Assembly: GCA_028554755.1 (NCBI GenBank)
Contig: JAPTOF010000025.1
Location: 3,645,501-3,709,500, forward strand
DNA from: Cordia subcordata
Lineage: Eukaryota > Streptophyta > Magnoliopsida > Boraginales > Cordiaceae
Direction of reading: 5' to 3'
DNA length: 64,000 bases
In this document: positions 1-10,190 of the stretch, piece after piece
How positions within the stretch are numbered: position 1 is the first letter of the stretch
Layout of the letters: each line of letters opens with the position of its first letter
The notes under the pieces: model-generated
What the model saw: the letters and a program-made list of their open reading frames with translations, nothing else
The model's database searches: none
What the model was told of the DNA's origin: nothing
Translations under genes and position numbers: made by a program

Positions 1-84
1 ACTGGCTGAGCATGAAGGCCATAATGATGTTTATCTGTATTTGAACCAAGATGTGAACTAATTTCTAGAAACACACTTAAAGCT

Positions 85-1667
85 GATACGTTGAAAGTTT
101 ATATTTATAAAAGGGAAAAGGCAAGATTGAAAGAAGTTTTAGCTAAACACTCTGGGAGAATATGTTTGACATCTGATTTGTGGCAATCTTGCACTAGTGA
201 GGGTTATCTTCGTCTTACTATACATTTTGTGAATGATAGTTGGAAAATGAATAGTAAGATTTTGTCATTTTATCACCTGCCTCCTCTACACAGTGGGATT
301 GAGTTAGCCCAAAAGATCATGTTTTTTCTTGAAGAAATGAGGAATTGAGCACAAAATCTTTTCTATCACCTTGGACAATACATCAGCTAATGATAATATG
401 CAAGATAGATTGATAAATGCATTCAGGTTGCATGATGGTTTGTTGTATGATGGATATTTATTTCATCTACAATGTTGTGCTCATATTTTGAATCTTATTG
501 GTCAAGATGGTTTGCAAGTAGCTAGTGGTGCATTACACAAAATTAGAGAAAGTGTCAGATATGTGCTTGGCTCAGAAAGTAAGACTTTAAAATTTGAGTG
601 TGCAAAAGCTGCTAAATAAAAGTTTCAATTGGTCTTCGCTTGGATATGTCTATCCATTGGAATTCAACATATTTAATGCTTAAGAGTGCCATTAGGTATC
701 ATGCTGCCTTTTCTCATTGACAAGTTTTTGATAATAAGTACAAGCATGGATTATCAGATGAGGAATGGACAAGATGAGAAAAAATATGTGAATTCTTAGA
801 GCCTTTCAATGACATGACTAATTTGTTCTCTGGTATAAACTATCCGACATGTAACCTGTATTTCATGAATGTGTGGTGCATTCAATCTCTTTTGTTAGAG
901 AACAAGATGAGTGTTGATCCTTTGCTTAGTGGTATGGCAGAAAAGATGTTGAGAAATTTGAAAAATATTGGGATGAATATAGTCTAGTGCTTGCATTTGG
1001 GATTGTGGTTAATCCTTGCTTGAAGTGTGATATTCTTCAATTTTGCTTTGATAAGATAAATCCTATCATTACAATGAGTAAAATATATCTCATCAAACCG
1101 CAACTACATTGCTATCACCACCATTATCATCCATTGAAAGTAGTAGTGGATCATGGGCTATTGGAAAAGGAAAAGGTTTGCTTGATATATATTAATAATT
1201 TTATAATTCTCTGATTTTTATAAAATTATTTGTTCCAATTGTAATATTAATACTTTTCTTTAATGATTGTTTAGGATTTTGATTTATTTGGGAGTCAGAG
1301 CATTGACAGACGTTGTAAGAGTGAATTGGAATTGTACTTGGACGAGCCTAGACTTGACTGTAAACTTCATGCAAACTTAAATGTGTTGGAACATTGGAGG
1401 AAAGAGAAAAATAGATATCCAGTACTTTCTTATGGTGCGTGATATATTAAGCATTCCAATAACCACTGTTGCTTCAGAATCTTCTTTTAGTGTTGGTGGA
1501 AGAATTCTTAATAAATATAGAAGTTCTCTCTTGCCAGAAAACTTTGAAGCTTTGCTTTGTACTCGTAATTGGTTGTATGGTTTCAAGTCTATAGGTAAAT
1601 TTTATGACAATGATCTTATAATTGATGTTGTATGTTTTGCTTATAAGTTTCTAAATTATAATATGTG
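85..1667 (+). pseudogene. hAT transposase (RICESLEEPER-like), frameshifted
   Basis: Three collinear fragments belong to one transposase. Residues near 150-200 give the RNase-H-like core start (CLTSDLWQS). 371-619 continues with LDNTSANDNMQ and a cysteine-rich insert (CCAHILNLI). 1390-1590 gives the C-terminal hATC dimerisation segment with [17 protein letters not shown] followed by [17 protein letters not shown]. Stops and frame changes at about 346-370, 617, 770-990 and 1214-1380 separate them, so no complete protein can be made. The AT-rich stretch 1190-1275 could be a former intron. The family normally cuts and pastes the element by binding its subterminal repeats; this copy is dead. Confidence 0.85.
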
Positions 1668-2080
1668 AATTACTAGCTAACTTTTTTGGCTAATCCATTC
1701 CTAATACTCTTTGTTTTTCATTCTTTTGATATATGAGAGTGAAGAACAAATCTTGAAACGTCTTGAATTCCCTATTTGCAGTTCCAAACCAAATGCAGGT
1801 TCAAATCAAGTTATTGATATGGAAAAGGAATGAAGAAGTTTGATTGTTGCTATAGTTGATGAGAAATATTGAAGTGTGATTGTTGTTATGGTATAGTGTA
1901 ATGGACTGAGATTTGAGAATTGATACTTTTGTTTGTTATTTGTATGTTATAATCATTAGATGATTGAGTGTGTTTATGGTTTTGTGTATTAAATGCCTAG
2001 CTTTGGTTGTGATTTATGGTGTTTCATTATGCTTATTGGTGCCTTAAAGTTGGTGGATTGTTTTATTAGGTGTTTTGTGG
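1668..2080. other. AT-rich 3' flank of the hAT gene, no gene seen
   Basis: Non-coding stretch between the hATC segment and the subterminal repeats. TG-rich, no open frame of note; it fits the 3' untranslated part of the hAT element. Confidence 0.5.
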
Positions 2081-2395
2081 TTAGTGGTTATTATTATGGA
2101 GTTATGGAGTTATGGACTTTTGATTTGTGAATTGTGATTTATGGTTTGATTTTTGGATTTGATTATGAATTATGATTGCATTAATTGGTGTTTAGTGTTA
2201 GTGATTATTATTTATGGAGTTATGGACTTATGGTTTTGATTTTTGGATTTGATTATGAATTATGATTGTATTATTGGATGTTTAATGGTTAGTGGTTATT
2301 ATAATATTATTTATGGAGTTATGGACTTAATTCACAAATTGTGATTTGTGATTTATGGTTTTGATTTTGGATTTGATTATGAATTATATTGCAAA
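2081..2395 (+). repeat. Three diverged tandem units of about 90-118 bp
   Basis: Units begin near 2081, 2199 and 2289 with TTAGTGRTTATTA, run through TTATGGAGTTATGGACTT and end with GGATTTGATTATGAATTAT. They sit between the transposase and the terminal GC-rich block of the hAT element, so they are probably subterminal repeats of that element rather than a genomic satellite. Confidence 0.7.
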
Positions 2396-2523
2396 TTAAG
2401 AACTGTAATTTTTAGATAATGATTTTAGGTGTTGAATTTAATGAATTTTAATTGTTACACACTTAAACTTTGATTGATCATTTTTTAATTAAATTAAAAA
2501 ATAATAATCTTTTGCAATATTTG

Positions 2524-2691
2524 GCGGGTCCAACCCACCAACCCTATAAGGTCGGTTCTTGACCCGCCAATTCTTGACCCGCTAAGTAAACGGGTAGACC
2601 CAACCTGACCCGGCCCATCTCGCTGACCCGTTTAACCCGACTTAAACGGGCCGGGCCGGGCCGGGTTGCAAGTACCCGTTTGCCAGGTCCA
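2524..2691 (+). repeat. GC-rich hAT subterminal region with AAACGG-type motifs
   Basis: An abrupt GC-rich block in AT-rich DNA. It contains CCCGCC/GGCGGG and ACCCGT words in both orientations, TAAACGGG at about 2587 and 2643, and a GGGCC repeat at 2648-2666. Ac-family transposases are known to bind AAACGG repeats near element ends. The match to that pattern is seen; function is inferred. Confidence 0.55.
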
Positions 2692-2758
2692 ATTGAGCAC
2701 AAAAGACGAATCCTGTTTTGGACTTGGACGAGAATTTTGGCATAGAACAGAAGGAAAA

Positions 2759-3168
2759 TGTAATGTAATGCTTAAGAAGAGCAATTGAAAGAGTGAAACT
2801 AGACACAGAATTCAAGAGTAAAATTGATTGAACTAGGAAGAGAAGAAATTACAACGACAAGCCAATGGCTTCGAGCACCATGGAAGCTCCAAGTGAAAAG
2901 AGAAAGAAGGAACAGAGGACCTTTGAAATTATCACAATTTTTTTCATGATCTTTTTTCACAACTATAGCTTTCTATTCATAATGTATTTTACTTGCTCAA
3001 GACGTAATGAAGTTGCGGAAGTGCTAGGCTGTTTGTTTCATTTTGCTTCATCACAACTGATTCAATTTTGGGCTTATGTACTTCTTGTTGTGCTCACATC
3101 GATTCTCCCCTTGAGTGTCTAGCTCATTGTATGCTTTTAGAAGGGAATTACTATCTGAGGTCATAACA
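2759..3168 (-). repeat. 3' LTR of the Gypsy element
   Basis: About 410 bp, roughly 85-90% identical by eye to 5525-5933. Both copies contain AACTGATTGAACTA-like and TCATGATCTTTTT words in the same order. The open frame at 2865-3122 is LTR sequence in the wrong strand, not a gene. Confidence 0.85.
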
Positions 3169-3174
3169 ATACCC

Positions 3175-3413
3175 CCGCCATTCAAAACAGCCTTGTCCTC
3201 AAGGTTCGAGCTAGGATAAACCTTGATAATGTCATGCATATTTTTCTCGGCATCTTCCTGCATTGACATTTGTAAGCATGGAGGAAGAACAACAAAATCT
3301 GCAGATATTGTGCACTTGCTTTGAGCATATTTGCATAGGAAAACATGAACCACTATGTGCAATGTAGCATTGTCTGGCAATTTTGAAGGTTCAGCTACCG
3401 GGTAGACTTCCAA
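3175..3413 (-). pseudogene. Gypsy polyprotein C-terminus (after integrase)
   Basis: Minus-strand frame with LPDNATLHIVVHVFL, the degenerate form of the LP..A.IHPVFHVS segment found after the integrase core of Ty3/Gypsy polyproteins. It continues to NLEDKAVLNGGG just before the purine tract and the LTR. Upstream it joins directly to FRS-like sequence, not to an integrase core. This is a fragment, not a usable gene. Confidence 0.75.
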
Positions 3414-3416
3414 TGT

Positions 3417-4140
3417 TCACACCATTATTGGCATAATTGAAGGCCTCATGAAAAAGAATAGTATAACTAAGATAGAGTGACTCACAGTAGCTGTTCAACA
3501 AATCAGTGATATGGCCCTCATATACAACATCACTTCTGGCATTTCTGGTCCATTGTCTCACATTATACTATGACAAGGAAGTGAGATCATTTGTAATTCT
3601 TAAGACAGTTAATATATATTTGCATAGAACACCAGTGAACTCAACCATTTGGTAGATACAAATTGTAGTCACTTCCCTCACATTAAAATTAATTGCATAA
3701 ACTTTAAGTCTACCACCAAATTTAGCAACTTTATTGGTCATTGTTGCCTTGTCATCCAGTACTTTAGTTGATAAGAATGAAAGTATGTTGATCCACTCTT
3801 CTGGAATTATCATGAAAAGTTTTCTAGTGTACACCATGGCTACTTGTTTCTCCATGGTTGTTGGGATCTGCAAAACTTGCTTATCCGACATATGACTCCA
3901 TGGCAAATGTGATTCCTCCATAGTCAGATAACTTTCCAATTGGTCATCAAGCCCCATACTTGAATGAATATTCCTGTGAGATTGAAGCTTCAAAGTGTTT
4001 AATTTACCACAATATGACAATGTCAACTCCCATCCATCATACTCCATATTATCACAAAATTTCAATGCCTCTTCCATTTTAAAACATCGCCATGTTGTGT
4101 TAAGCCAGACATAGCACCTCCGACACTCAACATGTGCCAA
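3417..4140 (-). pseudogene. FAR1-related (FRS/FHY3-type) fragment with degenerate SWIM zinc finger
   Basis: The minus-strand frame from 4140 shows VYTRKLFMIIPEEW, VAKFGGRLKVYAINFNV and YQMVEFTGVLCKYIL, then a stop at 3568. The same frame carries on with WTRNARSDVV and NSYCESLYLSYTILFHEA. This order matches the C-terminal half of FRS proteins, MULE-derived plant transcription regulators. The SWIM motif CxC...CxH reads C-I-Y and C-K-Y, so two zinc ligands are lost. The upstream part (about 3930-4140) is not recognised. It lies wholly within the Gypsy element and in its coding orientation, so it looks like a captured host or transposon gene piece. Confidence 0.75.
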
Positions 4141-4781
4141 CTTGACTAACTATCTACCACCATGAGCCACAAAAATTAGCCTAACATCTATAGTCACCCA
4201 CTCATCATAAACCCCATTCAGCAGAATATGAGATCCAATTAAAAGAACAGCATATGGATCAACCAAACACATTAAACTTACAGAATATTCAACAATTGAT
4301 TGCACGATTCTAAAACCCTCAAGCACCATTGATGACAATGACTCAGGGCAAGGAAACATACGATGCTCATATTCTCTTTGCATATATAGCTAGGCAAGCT
4401 TATTGACGGGGAGAGTCGTGGTCAGTTGATTATGATTGTCAAATAACAAGAGTTCATGATACTTATATGGGTGTTGATACAACATGACAAGAAATGCATC
4501 AATCCGCTACCCATAACTCCTCAAAGTGACCCTGACTAAACTCACACAATCTGTAATCAACAACAATTGATTCACAAATTTCATTTAGAAAATTGATCCT
4601 CTAACACAACATATTTTACGCAAAGTAGTATCCCATAAATTCTCAACAACCATTTTTTATATTAATCGTCTCCTGGTCTTAAAAATGTGATTCTCAACTA
4701 CAAAGAAACCAACACTTCATGTAAAGAAAGTTTGATGCAATTTGAGAAACAAAGTCATCAATGATACCTGAAAATCTGAAG
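4141..4781 (-). other. Unrecognised interior of the Gypsy element
   Basis: Between the FRS-like piece and gag. A minus-strand frame at 4150-4383 (77 codons) has no motif I recognise. It may be further captured sequence or a decayed spacer. Confidence 0.4.
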
Positions 4782-5480
4782 TTAATCGAGATTTCTGATT
4801 CTCAAAATAGTACTGCTTGAACAAATTCTCAAGACCAAGCATTTAGTGTATATGGCAAGCCTGTGACATTTGATTGATTTCGAGAAGGCTGGGCTTAAAC
4901 TGCACTTGGTCTTCTTCATCGTAGTAGATGTTCTTAGGACATTGCAGATGGTAAAACTAACTGGTTGAACCTCCACCACTGTAGATGGTGTTGTTACTTT
5001 TTCCAGTACTCCTTGTGGATTTTCAAATGCCACTGGTACAAAATGGGTATCAAGAGCCCGAACAAAATTGTCCCAGGTGGTAAGCTGTTTATTCTAGACC
5101 ATCCAACGACACCAATTAAGGGCCGGATCATCCATATGAAAAGATGATACGACCAATCGCTGAGCATTGCTGGTTTCGTAGTAATCAAAGAACTCTTGAG
5201 CTTTAGAAATCCATTGCATTGCAGCAGAGCCATCAAAACGAGGAAAATCCAAGCGAAGAGATCGAATTGGTATTGAGGTGGATATTGACAAACTTGAAGT
5301 TGTAGAAGAATGGATCTAATGTGGTGAAGAAGTATTGTTTTGTTGAGAAATTTGCTGTAGCTTGCTATCAAAGGTGGTGCAGGATTGTTAATAGCTCCAA
5401 AAATTGGTGTTGTGTTCGGAGAGCCAATTGAATGGATTTTAAGAGCTGGGTTTGTTATTGGAGCATTTCATCGAACACCT
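4782..5480 (-). pseudogene. Gypsy gag remnant
   Basis: The minus-strand frame 5094-5291 reads RLDFPRFDGSAAMQWISKAQ, then FFDYYETSNAQRLVVSSFHM, the retrotransposon gag domain. After a stop it continues with NFVRALDTHFVPVAFENPQG, the usual next block, before losing similarity about 4960. No zinc knuckle or protease follows. Position just after the right LTR is right for gag. Confidence 0.8.
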
Positions 5481-5524
5481 TCAAGCTTGTGTTTTCACCC
5501 ACGGTTCAAGAATGAAAGCACCTT

Positions 5525-5933
5525 TGTAATGTAATGCTTAAGAAAGGGCAATTGAAAGAGTGAAACTAGCCGCAGAATTCAAGAGTAAAACTGATTGAAC
5601 TAAGAAGAGAAGAAATTACAATGATAAACCAATGGTTTCGAGCACCATTGAAGCCCCACGAGAAAAGAGAAAGAAGGAACAGAGAACCTTTGAAATTATC
5701 ACAAATTTTTTCATGATCTTTTTCACAACTATAGCTTTCTATTTACAATGTATTCTACTTGTTCAAGACGTAATGAAGTTATGGAAGTGCTGGGCTATTT
5801 GTTTCGTTTGCTTCATCACAATTGATTCGGTTTTGGGCTCATGTGCTTTTTGTTGTCCTCACATCGATTCTCCCCTCGAGTGTCTAGGTTATCGTATGCT
5901 TTTAGAAGGCAATTAGTATATGAGATTGTGACA
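5525..5933 (-). repeat. 5' LTR of the Gypsy element
   Basis: Partner of 2759-3168. Its right edge is fixed where the two copies stop matching (TGAGATTGTGACA versus TGAGGTCATAACA). The divergence between the LTRs shows an insertion that is not recent. Confidence 0.85.
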
Positions 5934-6686
5934 GAGAACCTAACTTGAGCTTGCTGCATCATCACCGGGAATCATGACGTCACCAAAGAAAAGTAAGAAT
6001 CCCAGCCGTGAAGAATACCGTTGGCTGGAGAGTTTGAGAATTCATGTTTTTTTGCCATGCCGGTGCTTGTACGAGGTGCCGGATGACAAAGCTGCATGTT
6101 GCGATGATCGGTGGTTATACCAGCGGCGAAGAGAAGGGTGCGGCTGCCTTGTCATGGTAGACGACGATCGGTTGCTCCATCGCGTGCGTGGAAGGCACTA
6201 GGAGGACGGCGATGGCGAAAGGAAGCTCGTGGTGACGTTAGCGAGGCGCGAGGTGGCCGGAGACGGCGGCAAAGAGTGCTTGAATGTCAAAGTCAGTGGT
6301 GACTATAGACCGTGGTGCGACGGAGAGGCGTTTAGGGGTTGTCGGCCAGTGGAGATCGTGGCAGTGAAGTCCGATGGATGATCGGACGGCTGGATTTCGT
6401 TGCAAGTTCAGGTCGGGTTGAGTTTGTTGATGGATCGTGGGTCAAGCTGTTCAGTGGAAAAGATGACTGGTAATGGTTTGGTGCTTCGCGGGTGTACCAA
6501 GTTTGGCGAGCTCAAGTCTTGTGAGTCGTTAGATTAAGAGATTTGATGGAAGAACACTTGATGGCATGGACGCGGGTGCATGGAAACATGTGGTGTGCAC
6601 GATCCCGGGGGTTCAGATTTCATGGAGGGCTCTGATCGTGTGTGATGCGTGCATTCCAAGATTATGAACTCAATTTTGACCGAAAA
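5934..6686. other. GC-richer stretch without a recognised gene
   Basis: About 750 bp between the Gypsy and Mutator-like elements, clearly richer in GC than the surroundings. Short plus-strand frames (5974-6201, 6111-6302) are Arg/Cys-rich with no motif. The sequence resumes at 21436 on the other side of the Mutator-like element. Confidence 0.4.
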
Positions 6687-6695
6687 ACTTTGATT
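6687..6695 (+). repeat. Left 9-bp target site duplication of the MULE
   Basis: ACTTTGATT, identical to 21427-21435. The match sits exactly at the points where the inverted repeats begin. Confidence 0.9.
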
Positions 6696-6811
6696 GGATT
6701 TTTTTTACAAATAACACAATTTAAATATTTAATTTCAAAAATAGCCTTGTTTTGGATTGAGTTTCAAAACTGACACTTTCGGTTTTTGAATAAACGAAAT
6801 AGGCAATTCAA
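6696..6811 (+). repeat. Left terminal inverted repeat of the MULE
   Basis: Pairs with 21309-21426 in reverse complement. Shared blocks include ACAAATAACACAATTTAAAT, TTTCAAAAATAGCCTTGTTT and AATAGGCAATTCAA, with about 10 substitutions or indels by eye. Confidence 0.9.
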
Positions 6812-7136
6812 CTACCGCGAAGCTAGCTTTTTACACGCTGGCAGGCCATGTACTACTTTCGGTCATTGAAAAATCGATCTTGGTTTTTAAATAGCTGAGA
6901 CTTATTTTCGGCTATTTAATAGCCGAAATATCCTGCAGCATAAATTCCCTTGGCAACCAGGCAAATTCCTGATTTTGAACATCTAATTTTGGCTATTGAA
7001 TAGCCGAAAGTTTGTCCCGTATTCCTACTTCCCATCTATCAATATGTGACTGACAAAGTGACAGCCATATTCGTTTATTGAGTAGTGAAATCTATATTTC
7101 GGATATTCAACTAACGAACTCAGCATCACGAATAGG
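6812..7136 (+). repeat. MULE subterminal region with TCGGCTATT-AATAGCCGA palindromes
   Basis: Small palindromes recur: ATTTCGGCTAT-TTA-ATAGCCGAAAT near 6905-6929 and TTGGCTATTGAATAGCCGAAA near 6989-7009, with looser copies at about 6888 and 7063-7115. A related copy (TCGGCTTTTGAATAGCTGAAA) is at the other end near 21185-21205. They could be transposase binding sites or foldback units; no gene is present. Confidence 0.55.
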
Positions 7137-7146
7137 TATATAAATC
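7137..7146 (+). promoter_or_regulatory. TATA box of the MULE transposase
   Basis: TATATAAATC followed by CT-rich DNA, about 190 bp upstream of the transposase start codon at 7330. A mirror-image arrangement exists at 21168-21176. Confidence 0.6.
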
Positions 7147-7329
7147 CCCTCCTCCTTCCCGTTGCTTGCAAGCATTCCTGCGAAAGTTTTTTTTTTAGCC
7201 TATTGCTAACAAAAAAAAACTTGCATATGTTTTGTTATTATGTCATTTCAGCTCCGCCAAAAGGTTTGAAACCCCAAAAAATTGTATTTATAAACCACCC
7301 AATATTTCATACCAAATCCTAAAAATAAT

Positions 7330-9921
7330 ATGAATCCAAACGCAATAACTGTTATTTTACATTATGGAGGCCAAAAAATAAGTGGCTCTTTCGGCGTACA
7401 GTACGAGACTGCAAAGCCAAAGCGCAAAGTCAAAATAACAGAAGAAACGTCGTACGATGAGTTCATTTACAGTGTATATGAGAAGCACAATTTGTGTTAC
7501 AGCGTGGACAGAGTTGTATTGCATCACCGTTTTCAATCAGTACTCATCAACTCCCAATATCCGTATTTTAGCGTTAGTGCAGTCAGTTCCGATGAAGAGT
7601 TGCGAGACATGTACGAGATTGCTTGTCATCCCAATTACATGTGCACAGCGGATGTTTATGTAGACGTAGACACGGATGACGTGTACATTCTCCAGATAGT
7701 CAGTGATACTCCTTATGACGAGGGTGTCCCCAATTTGAATGGAAATTTTACTGGTTACCAAGACGAAGGCGACGACATGGCAACGACCGTGCCGGAGTCT
7801 TCCAATTTAAACGTGTCTCCTCAGGACACATTTAATGTTGTTGGGACATCACATGCCGGAGGCTCGCTTGCGATGTTCGACTTGAATATGGACACATTTC
7901 AATTCGAGCGCGGAAGAAGATGATGAGGATGTAGAGTTGAACCAACAAAATGCATGATACGATGATGATGAATACGATAAATATGCAAATTCTAACATAG
8001 AAGGTGGTCCGAGCGGCAGTGGAGTACCTACGGTCGAGGAGTTAGATCATGTTGAGTTACAAATTGCTACGCAGGAGTACTACATAGATAGCATGGATAT
8101 ACTAGCAACCAAGCCCATTTGGAACCCAGATACTAAGAAGCTTGCATTGGGCAGGGTTTTTCCTACCAAAAAAGATGTGTAGCGGGCCGTACAGATGTAC
8201 GCAGCCAGCGTACAAAGAGAGTACTCAGTCGACCGGTCCACACCGAGCTTGTACGTCGCTTCTTGCAAGAGTAGCAACCGCGATAATCCATGTAGATGGT
8301 ACTTGCATGCCATTAAAAAATCCACGCACCGACAATTTGATATTACAAAGTACTGCGGGGTACACAACTGCTTAGCTCATAACAGACGGTGTGGGCACAA
8401 AAATCTTACCGCTGATTTGGTCGGATTTATGGTAAGCCATTTTGTAAAACATAAACCTGATTTCGAGGTCGGTTTTGTTTGAACTTGCATTAAGGAAGCA
8501 CTTCAGGTGGATATATCTTACGAGAAGGCATGACTTGGGCGAAATAAGGCGATCGAACTTGTATACGGCGATTGGCACACCTCATATCAATCCCTTCTAC
8601 GGTTCTTTAAAGCTTTGAAGAGAAAGAATCCGGAGACGATCATAACTTACAAGTTCTTTTCGGGTTCAATGACAAAGTACAAAATTTTCGACTATGTTTT
8701 CTGGGCTTTTGCACCGTGCATCGCAGCATGGAAGCATTGTCGACCCGTGATGACGCTCGACAATACCCACTTACGGGGCCCATACAAGGGTCATCTTCTT
8801 ACATCACTGACGACAGATGCAATAGGAAAATTTTTTCCGTTGGCATTTGCCATCGTTGATGGTAAGACAACAGATAGTTGGCCATGGTTCCTACGCCTCG
8901 TGCAACAGCATTTTTTTCATGATATGGAAGAGGTTTGTTTAATATCTGATCGTCACCCAGGGATACTTATTGCTGTGGAAAATATCTTCTTAGGTGGGCA
9001 TTTACGTGTAAAACATCGTATTTGCCTTCGCCATCTGAAAAGCAACGTGATGAAGCATTGTCGAAACCAGTACGTCAAAGACTTGTGTTGGGTAGCTGGA
9101 AAAGAACATCAAGTTCGCAAACATAATGCAATCATCCAAAAAATTCTTGAAGTTGACCCCACACCTGGCGGTGTTGGGAAGAAGGCGTACGACTATTTAT
9201 CTGAAATCGACAAGGAAGTTTGGACCCTTTCTTCAGATGGAGAGGCCCGTTGGGATATGATGACGATGAACAGTGTCAAATGTTTTAATGGTATTCTTGT
9301 TGGTACAAGATGCTTACCAATAATTGCATTAGTCAGTCACACTTTTATAAAATTGATGGAATACTTTTACAATCAATCCATAAATGCTAGCTATTTGGTT
9401 GGACAACAAACGCTGCTCCCAAGTAGAATAAGGGAACTTTTTGAGAAATGGGAGTCTCATTCACACCGTCACTATGTTTTAGATTTCTACTTCCCAACTT
9501 GTACGGCATAGGTCGGGCGTTTACCGGCGTCATTCACTGAAAGACCTCCAACACAAGTTGGAATTCAACGAGAAGACATGTACTTGTGTGGACAGCGTAT
9601 CATGTGCCGTGTTCGCATGCACAGGCATTAGCACGGTATCTAAACAAACCAATCAATGAGTTAATATCGATTGAATATACGGTGGCAGCGTATACTGCAA
9701 CATACTCAATGCTGTTCGAGCCTTTGGGACATGAGGATTACTAGCCACCAGTACCCACATGGCAACTAGGCCCCAATCTAGCACAATTGAGCCAAAGAAG
9801 GAGAGGTAGACTAGGTGGTAGACATATCCCCAACGAAATAGACCAGTCGGATCAAGTAGATCGGAGAAGGTGTTCGAATTGTCATCAGCATGGGTACAAT
9901 CGTTTAAACTGTACAGGGTGA
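7330..9921 (+). pseudogene. MuDR-type transposase, broken
   Basis: Full domain order is visible. The N-terminal region 7330-7923 is PB1-like, with the acidic linker continuing in another frame after 7923. The MuDR DNA-binding region is 8130-8480 (LGRVFPTKKDV, CGHKNLTADL). The MULE DDE transposase is 8540-9511, with MTLDNTHLRGPYKG and LISDRHPG. A SWIM finger is at about 9570-9640 and a C-terminal zinc knuckle at 9875-9918 (CSNCHQHGYNRLNC, its His replaced by Tyr). Lesions: frameshift about 7920, stops TAG 8180, TGA 8480, TGA 8531, frameshift about 9510, a 2-bp frame change in SWIM about 9594, and stop about 9742. The expected third catalytic Glu is Lys (codon 9278-9280). An AATAAA lies at 10214. 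Confidence 0.92.
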
Positions 9922-10145
9922 TTGAACCTTTGTTATTATGTCATCTTCATCGGTGATTGAACCTTTGTTATTATGTTATCTTCGTCGGTGATTGAACCTT
10001 TGTTATTATATAATATTCATTGGTGATTGAACCTTTGCTATTATGTAATATTCATTGGTGATTGAACCTTTGTTATTATGTCATATTCATAAATGATTGA
10101 ACCTTTGTTGTTATGTCATATTCATCGGTGATTGAACCTTTGTTA
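9918..10145 (+). repeat. 35-bp tandem repeat, about 6.5 copies
   Basis: Units start at 9918, 9953, 9988, 10023, 10058, 10093 and 10128, each GTGATTGAACCTTTGTTATT followed by a more variable 15 bp. The first unit overlaps the TGA stop (9919-9921) of the transposase. The array occupies the gap between the two convergent MULE genes. Confidence 0.95.
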
Positions 10146-10190
10146 AAACATAAAATCTTCGTTGGCTTTCTATGTTGTGTAAAACGAAAA

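Larger units (their letters stand above)
1..2691 (+). mobile_element. hAT-superfamily DNA transposon, 3' portion (5' end outside window)
   Basis: The left part encodes broken pieces of a hAT transposase and the right part ends in a GC-rich block rich in AAACGG-type words. The sequence TTTGCCAGGTCCA near 2679-2691 looks like the 3' terminus of plant hAT elements whose ends read as a GGCAAA-type inverted repeat. The 5' end lies to the left of the window, so neither the terminal repeat pair nor the 8-bp target duplication can be tested here. Superfamily call is firm from the protein; the exact right boundary is an inference. Confidence 0.75.
2759..5933 (-). mobile_element. Truncated Ty3/Gypsy LTR retrotransposon with captured FRS fragment
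   Basis: Two direct repeats (2759-3168 and 5525-5933) start TGTAATGTAATGC and end ..ACA. They are flanked by GAAAA (2754-2758) and GAGAA (5934-5938), a 5-bp target duplication with one mismatch. Reading on the minus strand, gag follows the right LTR and an integrase tail precedes the left LTR, with a purine-rich tract (GGCGGGGGTAT) at about 3169-3179. Only about 2.35 kb of interior remains; protease, reverse transcriptase, RNase H and most of integrase are gone. In their place lies sequence related to FAR1-family genes. Confidence 0.85.

Noticed and set aside
2865..3122. Frames starting MASSTMEAP/MVSSTIEAP (also 5632-5916)
   Set aside because: They look like a duplicated gene pair, but both are the same LTR segment read on the strand opposite to the element.
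5974..6302. Two overlapping GC-rich frames
   Set aside because: Arg/Cys-rich, no motif or splice support; GC-rich non-coding DNA easily opens frames.
9918..10145. CRISPR-like regular spacing
   Set aside because: The whole 35-bp unit repeats, with no unique spacers, in a plant nuclear context; it is an ordinary tandem repeat.
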